Positions 56,574-64,000 of a stretch of 64,000 bases of DNA are shown here, one piece after another (the stretch's first letter is position 1; every line of letters starts with the position of its first letter). The notes below the pieces were generated by a model. The model worked only from the letters and a program-made list of their open reading frames with translations. It had not been told where the DNA came from and searched no databases. A program made the position numbers and the translations under genes. The stretch spans positions 16,668,485-16,732,484 of the forward strand of contig NC_134027.1 in the NCBI RefSeq assembly GCF_964204645.1, read 5' to 3'. This DNA comes from Tubulanus polymorphus (taxonomy: Eukaryota > Nemertea > Palaeonemertea > Tubulaniformes > Tubulanidae).

Positions 56574-57471
56574 GGGCCGGTTTCACAAAGCATAATTAAC
56601 TTCAATTATAATTAGGACCTAAATTATGATTAAATTTCCTTAATCATGATTAGTTAATTACGATTAAAATTCGGTTTCACGAAAGGGTTTAATTACAAAA
56701 TTAACTAATTACATTATTAGGCAACTTAATTACAATTTAACTGTATCAAAATGGCGGAACTTTAGACAGCCATTTGCTGTCCAAGCATCAACAACAGGAA
56801 CAACCTTCCTTGTTTAGAGGAAAAGAGAAATTCACTCCTTTGGGAGTTAATTATTGCTCTGAAAGGTCTCAGGAACCAGTGGAAAAACTTAGCAAGATGT
56901 CTCATAAGTTTTTAAATAGAAACTCACCTCCAGTCAGCAAAATAAAATCCTCGTAAATGGGGTTTATTTCCGAGCAGTGATTAGCACTTTTTAACACTTA
57001 CTCCATAGATATGTACTCTACTGACAGAAATCTATCATATGTATGGACAAAATCAATTAATTCAATACTTCTAGGTATGTGGTGGTCGTGCTGACAAAAA
57101 CATAGGACGTTCGAAAATAAATCAATAGAATTTAGAGTATTGACATTTTACAAAAGGCAAAAAATCCAAATTATTTGAGCCAAACAATCTGAAAAACTGA
57201 ATAAGTGTAGGAATTGCCGTCATCAATTAGGCCTAATAAACACCAAATTCCATGAATAATATCTGCAGCTTTTTGTTTTTAATAATAAAATAATGATGAT
57301 TAAATGGTTTAATTACACTCTAGAGGAGAATTAAATTTTGTAATTAACTTAATTATAATTAAAGTTAATTACGTTTTGTGAAACACCTAACTTGATTAAA
57401 TCATGATAATTTAATCATGATTAGTGATTTAATCATAATTAAGGGTTAATTACGCTTTGTGAAACCGGCCC
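56574..57471. mobile_element. MITE inserted in the gypsy pol gene
   Basis: 898 bp with terminal inverted repeats starting GGGCCGGTTTCACAAAGC on both sides, and CAG duplicated at 56571-56573 and 57472-57474. A second copy of the TTTCACGAAA/TTTTGTGAAAC word lies further in at each end. The interior is AT-rich with AATTAA palindromes. A short plus frame with ELIIALKGLRNQWKNLA (about 56850-56900) resembles a Myb/SANT-like protein of Harbinger elements, which with the 3-bp duplication suggests that superfamily. This is weak evidence. Confidence 0.75.
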
Positions 57472-57479
57472 CAGGTGAA

Positions 57480-58387
57480 TAATCATTGAGTAGGGGCACA
57501 TTGACCACTATGGTGCCATCAGTTTCATTCTCTGGCAAAGGCCTTACTCTTTTCAGCATCGAGTTTATTCTGTCTGCAGGGTCAGTTTCACTGTCTGCAA
57601 TAGCCTCACCCGGGTGCGGGCGTCTAGATAGCGTCTACATTCTGACTGCCGGGTCGGTACGTGATCGAGAAGTCATAGATAGAAAGATCTGCGAGCCATC
57701 GGTGTCCAGTGGCATCCAATTTAGCTGTGGTTTGGACGTAAGTCAAAGGGTTGTTATCGGTGGACACTTTGATGCCCTTAGCACCATACAAATAATCATG
57801 AAATTTATCCGACATCGCCCAATGAAGGGCTAAGAACTCTAGCTTATGAGCAGGATAATTTCGTTCACTAGTAGATGGGGATCTACTAGCATAGGCTACT
57901 GGACGTAGCAAACCATCTTCTTCCTGATACAAAGCTGCACCCAGCCCCTTGGTACTGGCATCAGTGTGGAGGTGGTATGGACGCCTAGGATCAGCTATCT
58001 TAAGCACTGGTGCGTCAATCCGTTTTTCCTTGAGGCTCCTGAACGCCCTATCACAATCGGCATCCCATTTCTCCCCAAAAGGTGCAGTTGCTACCTGGCG
58101 GTTGATTGAAACTTTTCCTTTAGAATTCTTACTGGATACCCCTTTAATAGGGCCTGCAATGGGACGGCAATGCTGGAATAGTTCTTGATGAAACGTCTAT
58201 AGTATGATGCAAAACCTAACCATTTCTTCACATCTTTTTGACACGTGGGGGTCGGCCATGTCTTTACTCCTTCGATCTTTTTCGGGCAAGTGCGTATACC
58301 CTCAGAACCAATCACGTGGCCTAAGTATGACACCGACCGCCTAAATAACTGACACTTCTCCAAACTCAATTTAAGGCGAACTGTCAT
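57480..58387 (-). pseudogene. gypsy RT end and RNase H, frameshifted
   Basis: The RT connection reads LKLSLEKCQLFRRSVSYLGH and VKKWLGFASYYRRFIKNYSS (58091-58387). RNase H (57624-58007) has HTDASTKGLGAALY, then AHKLEFLALHW, STDNNPLTYV and NVDA: the four acidic positions of the retroviral-type enzyme. One frameshift separates RT from this piece near 58385, another near 58110-58125, and a small deletion at about 57625 removes the usual end, after which a third frame (LSRRPHPGEA) continues to the MITE. Confidence 0.8.
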
Positions 58388-59952
58388 AAACGGTCGAACA
58401 TTCCTTGCAAGTGTACTAAATGCTCATCAAATGTTTGTGAATATACTATTAAATCATCAAGGAATGCAAGCGCATGTCGTAGATTTGTATTGCCCAGGCA
58501 CTTTTCTATCAGCCGCTGGAAAGTTGCTGAAGCGTTCGTGAGTCCTTGGGCCATACGGATGTATCGATATGAACCAAAAGGACACACGAAACTGGTCTTG
58601 TCCCGATCTTCTTCCTTAAGGCCGATTTGGTAAAACCCGCTCTTTAAGTCCATCGTTGAATACCACTGACAGCCAGAAAGACGGGTGAATGCTTCCTCTA
58701 TCCGGGGCAACTGATACTGGTCTCTAATGGTCAGTTTGTTTAGTTTCCGAAAATCACCAGTAAGTCGCAACTCGCCATTCTTCTTTCTTATCAAAACGAT
58801 TGCACTAGCGTAAGGATTACAGGATTCTTCAATTATTTTAGCGTCAATTAATTGTTGTAGGTGTTGGCGTAAGTCTTCTAAATCAGAATAGGGTACCGGA
58901 CGACTACGGTCACGAAAAGGTCGGTCAGATTTTAATTCAATCTTGTGTTCTACTGCATCCGTCAATCCAAAATCAAGATCATCTTTAGAGAAGATGTCTT
59001 TATTTCTCATCAGAAGGGCCTTGCATCTCGCTTTCTGGTCTCCTGTGAGCGATGTATCAAATTCAAAACCTGAAAACAAAGGGTCGTTCTCAAATTTCTC
59101 ACTTTCGTCATTTTGCGCGGTCACTGATTGAACTGGTGTCGAGCCCATGCTACGTCCTTCACGACCGATTGGTCGTATCCACTGGGGTAAAAATAGGTCC
59201 GCGATATGTGCCTTTGGTGATACAAAGACTGATTTCTCAGAATAGTTCTCCACTGGAACTTTCATTCTACACTTATTATGGCCGCAGGCCGTTACTAATT
59301 TACTGTGAACCTGCACCCCTCCAGGAAGACCACAGCTTTCGTCAGCTGTATCTATAAGGGCAGGGTAACTTGATTTGACTGGGAACGAGCTAGCCATACA
59401 GTCAATTTCAACTACTCTACCCGGCTTAACCTCAAAAGGTCGATTGTTAATAGTAACTAGCCTGCCCACCTTCCCATTACATGGGTCTACAAATTTATCA
59501 ATGTCGGAAACCGACTGAACTATCCTACGTACGTTATGTATTTTACTTTCCATGCTAGAACCTTTTGAAAATCGTTCCGTGCCAATCTGATATAATGCAG
59601 TATTCTTCTCTTCGGAGAATACCCGTCTTATGATATTCGTACCAATCAGAATCGGAAGTTCCGCCGCTAATTGGGTGTCTGGGCACACTAAGAATGAAGC
59701 GTTAATCTCGTAACCTGATCCACTTAAACTGTGAATCTGAATCGTAGCTTCAATGTACCCCAAATAAGGAACCGAAGACCCACTAGCGCTTTCTAACTTC
59801 AACACTGATTCTAATGTTCTAATAGGATGGCTAGCACGCAAATGACGATTATAAAATGTGTCACTAATGATACTCACTTGCGATCCCGTGTCTATAAGAC
59901 AACCTGTGTAAACTCCCTCTATAACACAAGATAAATCACAAACTTCCCCCAA
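58384..59952 (-). pseudogene. gypsy protease and reverse transcriptase
   Basis: Retropepsin comes first: CLIDTGSQVSIISD, the D-T-G active site, then a flap and ILIGTNIIRR. RT follows: a KIELKSDRPFRDRSRPVP entry, IVLIRKKNGELRLTGDFRKL, WYSTMDLKSGFYQI (first catalytic Asp), GLTNASATFQRL and LAFLDDLIVYS (the FLDD form of YxDD). It is open for 522 codons and stops at a TGA produced by a one-base shift near 58385. Its start follows the gag end at 60033 with about 80 bases between, so it would normally be made by frameshifting or readthrough. Confidence 0.9.
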
Positions 59953-60032
59953 TAGCTGGGACGCAGTACCCCTACGATAATCTTGGGCTTTGTTGGAACA
60001 GGCCTGTAGTCGCCCTGGTGTACAGACCCTTG

Positions 60033-60971
60033 TTAGTTTCCCGAGCTCTTATTTCCTTGGCTCATAGAATTAGGGCGGTTAAAGCGAGTATGCGCTGAAT
60101 TTCCCTGATTTGACGAGTTAACGCGGTTCAGGCAAGTGAGCACCAAAACTGGATCCGCCGCACGTTTGCAATCACGTGCCATATGGCCCTCTCCCCCACA
60201 ATATAAACAGAAAAAGTATTGTCGTCTCATGTCCCTGCAGTCACGTGCAAAGTGGCCAGTCCGGCCACACTTGTAACAGGGGCCTCGAATCCTCTGGAGT
60301 TGCTGCTGGGAAGCTGGGTCCAGTGTGACAGACTTTATACTATCTACTAAAGCGTCAGTTTGTCGTTTGAACGTATCTGTCTGCGCCTTGAGGGCCGCGA
60401 CTAAATGAGATGGGCATTCGTCATTTGTAGTACTAGTGACATTCCTAATCACCGCCTTCTTTTCGTCCCTTGTCTTAACCTTGAATCGTTGTTCTTTCTC
60501 ACTCCTCTTTATTTCTTCCCTCTTAACCGCGGAGAGGAATTCACTATATCGCTGAAAGCGATCTGGATTTGATTCAACCTCCATAACGAGAATCATTTTC
60601 TCATCATGACTACCACGGCTAAATTGTTTGATAACGGCTGCAAGGGGATCCTCATTCGGGACAGCATTGAGAGACACAGCCCGGTGATACAAAGTTTGTA
60701 AACGCTGTAAGAAACGACTGCATTCTTCATCAGGGGCTTGAATTGCATCATAAAATTTCATTAAGACGCTATGACCATCTCCTGTTGGCTCGTAAACAGC
60801 CTGCAACACGTCTAAGATCTCCTGAAGCTCAGCATCGGTACCTACACTCCGAGCTGTGCCCAGAGCAGGTTGTCCTAAGCTCTGGAGGACAAGCCTCTTT
60901 TTATCTCTGTCGTCCCCAGCTTCCGCCTGGAGTTCAGCGCACACTCGATACGGTGACCCCAAACAAAACAT
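60033..60971 (-). CDS. gypsy gag with two CCHC zinc knuckles
   Basis: 312 codons. A helical capsid-like part (QEILDVLQAVYEPTGDGHSV, then LMKFYDAIQAPDEECSRFL and LYHRAVSLN) is followed by a basic linker and two C-x2-C-x4-H-x4-C knuckles: CYKCGRTGHFARDC and CLYCGGEGHMARDC. The tail is Asn/Arg/Ser-rich. The ORF is intact from ATG 60971 but may be N-terminally short; no earlier in-frame ATG was evident. The 5' leader 60972-61509 has no ORF. Confidence 0.85.
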   Translation of the reverse strand: MFCLGSPYRVCAELQAEAGDDRDKKRLVLQSLGQPALGTARSVGTDAELQEILDVLQAVYEPTGDGHSVLMKFYDAIQAPDEECSRFLQRLQTLYHRAVSLNAVPNEDPLAAVIKQFSRGSHDEKMILVMEVESNPDRFQRYSEFLSAVKREEIKRSEKEQRFKVKTRDEKKAVIRNVTSTTNDECPSHLVAALKAQTDTFKRQTDALVDSIKSVTLDPASQQQLQRIRGPCYKCGRTGHFARDCRDMRRQYFFCLYCGGEGHMARDCKRAADPVLVLTCLNRVNSSNQGNSAHTRFNRPNSMSQGNKSSGN

Positions 60972-61509
60972 CTAAAGCTCCCTAGATTCTGACCTAGAAA
61001 TTTCTCGTCGATATACTAAGATATTAAAAACATGCTATACGATTAAACTAGCTAATTTGATCAATTAATATTTAAACCAAAAATCAGTACAACTGATGGC
61101 TGCACTCATCCAATCAAAAATGAACTAATGATAAACGGTTGTAATCGAAATATAGATAATACTACTGAAACGACACGCAACAGCTGATGCAATCAACGAA
61201 TGCTGACGCGATAAATTCCCAACCCGTGCAGGAAGTTTTGCTAAATTGAAGATTGCCTAGTGACCCATAATTTAGGAGTGATATTCTGACTCAACAGTAC
61301 GTACTTCAAAATAAACATCTAACCAGCTTGTTTACAGAGCTGTAATAAAACACAATATCAATGTACCGTTTCTACGAATTTCTGCCTTATTCGTACTTCT
61401 CATTCTCCCTGTACAGTATTCGCGCCACAAGAAGCCAGGGGTAACAACTTGCTTGACCCGACGAATACTTCTATCAGTTTACTATAATTTGTTGGAGCAT
61501 TAAATAAAT
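60972..61509. other. gypsy 5' leader
   Basis: Untranslated leader between the primer-binding site and gag, AT-rich, with no recognised features. Confidence 0.5.
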
Positions 61510-61527
61510 GCCCCACCTTGGGCGCCA
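61510..61527 (-). promoter_or_regulatory. gypsy primer-binding site, tRNA-Lys type
   Basis: On the minus strand, TGGCGCCCAAGGTGGGGC lies three bases inside the 5' LTR. From memory of animal tRNA-Lys(CUU) 3' ends, it is complementary to the acceptor and TpsiC end with one mismatch (AAGG where AACG is expected). Confidence 0.75.
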
Positions 61528-61530
61528 AAA

Positions 61531-62929
61531 TGTAACCGCACTTGCCTAAAATAAAAACTATGCCACTGTGCGTCCAGAACAGCAAATAAAAAAACCAGTA
61601 ATTCGTAGATCATATATATATATATATGGAAGATAAGTAATTTATTAAGATAATAATTCAAAAACAAAATAACTAAGGTACTTAGAAAAAAAAATGAAAA
61701 TAAACAGGGCCCTTTTTACGAAACTTAGATCAGAAAAAATAAAATCAAATAAAATTGGCTTAAATGTAAGTCAATGATCAATTTAAGTTCTTTTTCTCCA
61801 AAAGTTCATAAATTTTAACTTAGCGTTGCTCCAAAAAGATCACTCTGCCGCTCCTCGAAATTGTTCGCTGCGCTGCTCCCGAAATAGTTCGCTGTGGTTC
61901 CTGTTGCTGTCAAAAATCTGTAGTAATTGTTGATCTGTGGTTTCAAAATATTTAAAAGTTTGCTGAATGCGTAGTATCTGTCGAATTTATAATTTGCATG
62001 TCACGCAAATATCACTGTTGATGAAAGTCCACTGGTGGTACGCGGAGTTTGGTACGCGGAAAAAACTGTTTTACTTAACAATGTTTTTTTATCACCAAGC
62101 TGGCTAAACTTCTGTGGCCGTAAAACTTTAACTACCACTAATAACAAGTATCCTTCCGAATCACTTTCGAATCACGAACACAACTCCGTAATGATTAAAA
62201 TTCAATCCTGTTAGAAGTTCTCCAACAGTAAAAAAGTTTGTGACGATTATGACAACTGCCACAAAAGATTTCTTATATAAATTACGTATCAAGTTTTACT
62301 AGTTGTAAAAACTCAAAAATTGCAGGAGAACTCGAGTTGAGCTTCCTCCTATCTCGAAATCTCAAAAGCGTCTCCCCTCTCTCCAAACTATACACGCCCA
62401 ACTTCCTGCAGGGGCTCCCTTAAAAATAATCTCTCAAAGATCCATTCAAGTCAAAAAATTAGATAGTTTATCCCCTAAAATGGTGAAAAGGAACTTACCC
62501 AAAATAATACTAATGTATTTAACTCCCGCCACATAATTGTGAAATCCTAATATTCCTCTTTATAGAAGAAAAATGAATATTTTATGAGATTAAAATAATT
62601 GAAATTCTTGTGAACCCCATAGCTTCAGGTAAAAATTGCATCAGCAAATATGTGTCAAAATTCACATCTCATAATAATTAACACCAAGGCTACATGAGCT
62701 AGCGACCTCATAAAACTTTAATATGTTTAAACTAGTGAACTAAATTCAGCAAATGCCTGTTATGAAAACTAGACAACACGAACCAACAGATTTTACATTT
62801 AACTTTAAGATCAAACATTGAATGATAAAAAAAATTAGATATAACGCAAGGACTTTAAGGAAATATATATAAAACCGACTACAGGATGTTCCAACTAAAA
62901 TGATGGGACCCCCCATAGTAGTGGCTACA
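61531..62929 (-). repeat. gypsy 5' LTR
   Basis: 1399-bp partner of 53428-54754. It is 72 bp longer through a short duplication near 61863-61890 (GCTGCTCCCGAAAT region) and an insertion of about 60 bases near 62768-62830. Confidence 0.85.
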
Positions 62930-63057
62930 TCTGAGATGATATTTTCATCATCAATAAACCACTTATTGTTATCCCCATCATAAGTGTAAGCCGCTGGTTC
63001 TTGTATCGGCAGGCTAGCTGGGGAACTAGCATTTACACCAGCGGAACAGGATTCCAT
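62930..63057 (-). CDS. 5' part of a host coding exon split by the gypsy element
   Basis: From ATG 63057 the minus frame reads MESCSAGVNASSPASLPIQE, then YTYDGDNNKWFIDDENIIS, and meets the LTR at 62929. Past the insertion, the frame continues 53427-53375 to a stop. The start is uncertain: a TGA lies two codons before the ATG, so this ATG is either the start or follows a splice site. I recognise no domain. The D-G-x(3)-W-F motif resembles short linear motifs of RNA-binding proteins only loosely. Confidence 0.45.
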
Positions 63058-63059
63058 CC

Positions 63060-63865
63060 ATCAGGAACAACGAGGCAGTTTAACCTTATATGTACAATAT
63101 TCATTGCATTCGGGAATGAGCATGATAATCATAACTTAATATATACAGTCTTTATATACAGAATCACGAGTATGATGTGAAAACTCGGTGTCAGACAAGT
63201 CGTAGACATCTGGACTCACAAACTAACACCTAGTGACATGTTTGAGAGACATTAACTAATTATTGATGAGCACTGACCAGAGTTAATTACTATGAATACA
63301 TATAGAGTAGTCTGTCATGTAGATTACGATTAAAGCACATATTAATACTATATTTAGTAGTATCATATTACTATTATTATTATTTTGATTATTATTAAGT
63401 ATTTCAAGTAGTAAGAGATATACAATATTACGAACATCTCATTATATGAGATATATATGATTATAATATGTGTGACTTATATCAGGGTGACAGAAGACAC
63501 AACTGGCTTACACAATTTTGAGTTAAGTCCAAGGATTTTTCAATAGGGTTTCTGCTGCTTTGCAGGAATTCTCTTGTAATTCTCATGATTATTACCTTTT
63601 CCACTTTCCAGACAAATTTTGTTCATAAAATTTAACTCCTCTCAGATTCGACTACTAACAGCTAAAAAACATAATTTTCAATTCTGACAGAAATATAACT
63701 TAGCGTCTGACCATTTCGAATTTGTGTATAGTAATTAATTATGAATTAATATAGCGTAAAAGAATTTTACCATGTCAGGAAGAGCAAACAAGAATGTACG
63801 TAGGCGTGAATCTAATATCTAGGCTACCTTGAGTTATTATCATATAATACCTTCACAAGAGGGCT
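63060..63865. other. AT-rich sequence, little recognised
   Basis: Contains ATTATT and TATA-rich simple sequence (63355-63470) and a GGGTTTCTGCTGCTTTGCAG word at 63546 that resembles the word at 51165 (TTATTGCTGCTTTGCAG) and the hairpin family R1. No exon was supported. Confidence 0.35.
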
Positions 63866-63871
63866 TTGTCA

Positions 63872-63945
63872 GTAGACCCGATAGTGCAGAGGGTAACGTT
63901 CTGGTCTGACGAGCAGTGGTTCGCGTGTTAGATACCGTCCTCCGC
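63872..63945 (+). repeat. tRNA-like pseudogene or SINE head
   Basis: TAGTGCAGAGGG (63882-63893) fits a pol III A box and GGTTCGCGTGTT (63918-63929) a degenerate B box, spaced as in a tRNA. The acceptor arm does not pair and the anticodon loop is not canonical, so it is not a functional tRNA. Confidence 0.4.
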
Positions 63946-64000
63946 TCGCCTTTTTAACATTTCTTTTTTTCTAATGGGTTTCTGTTTGATTTGTTTAGGC

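Larger units (their letters stand above)
53428..62929 (-). mobile_element. complete Ty3/gypsy LTR retrotransposon, inactive
   Basis: 9502 bp, with two LTRs, primer-binding site, gag and pol in the order protease, RT, RNase H, integrase, all on the minus strand. TCTG at 53424-53427 and 62930-62933 is a 4-bp target duplication; one more base (A) also matches but would shorten the LTR end. It sits inside a host exon. Gag and pol have frameshifts, and a MITE lies between RNase H and integrase. Confidence 0.9.

Noticed and set aside
63872-63945. Functional tRNA gene
   Set aside because: Acceptor stem does not pair and the anticodon stem-loop is not canonical.
1-64000. CRISPR arrays, operons, bacterial defence systems
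   Set aside because: The sequence is animal nuclear DNA; tandem arrays here lack unique spacers and no prokaryotic genes are present.

Overview
This looks like a piece of nuclear genome from a non-vertebrate animal, probably marine. Host exons are short, flanked by GT/AG splice sites and separated by long AT-rich introns. The repeat load mixes Penelope-like (PLE), DIRS, Ty3/gypsy and non-LTR retroelements with piggyBac, Helitron-like and MITE DNA transposons. I cannot fix the phylum from the sequence. There are no prokaryotic genes, CRISPR arrays or operons. Most of the window is intron and intergenic DNA filled with old mobile elements.

Host genes. Three minus-strand exons (38324-38455, 23878-23983, 7830-7934) encode consecutive parts of the ATPase domain of an HSPA14-type Hsp70. 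They define a gene over 30 kb long whose 5' and 3' ends lie elsewhere. Inside one of its introns, on the plus strand, sits a compact gene with a C-terminal DUF4806-like domain (six exons, 14329-16499, then AATAAA). Downstream is a 30-bp minisatellite (17759-18101) whose unit variants suggest a translated minus-strand frame. A third minus-strand coding exon (63057-62930, continuing at 53427-53375) is split by a 9.5-kb gypsy element.

Elements from left to right: PLE reverse-transcriptase fragment (365-870); decayed piggyBac with TTAA target duplication (3214-5800); non-LTR retroelement (8430-9577 plus 11135-11240) cut by a Helitron-like element (9578-11134); non-LTR endonuclease/RT fragment (13150-14230); PLE terminal palindrome (18260-18580); PLE RT fragment (20465-21011); MITE (24142-24280); PLE endonuclease fragments (27246-27705); second piggyBac fragment (28884-29340); broken gene of a multicopy invertebrate family (31342-33272); short PLE with inverted terminal repeats and a 12-bp target duplication (34285-34871); Helitron-like copies (35448-38009); fold-back element with a MADF remnant (38546-39251); DIRS element (about 42169-47515) inserted in an older repeat; PLE endonuclease fragment (49875-50511); complete but dead gypsy element (53428-62929) carrying a MITE.

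No intact autonomous element is present. The main value of the window is that several insertions can be read to the base, because the interrupted sequence (an ORF, an exon or another repeat copy) is still visible on both sides. Repeat families are labelled R1-R7 and H for cross-reference.
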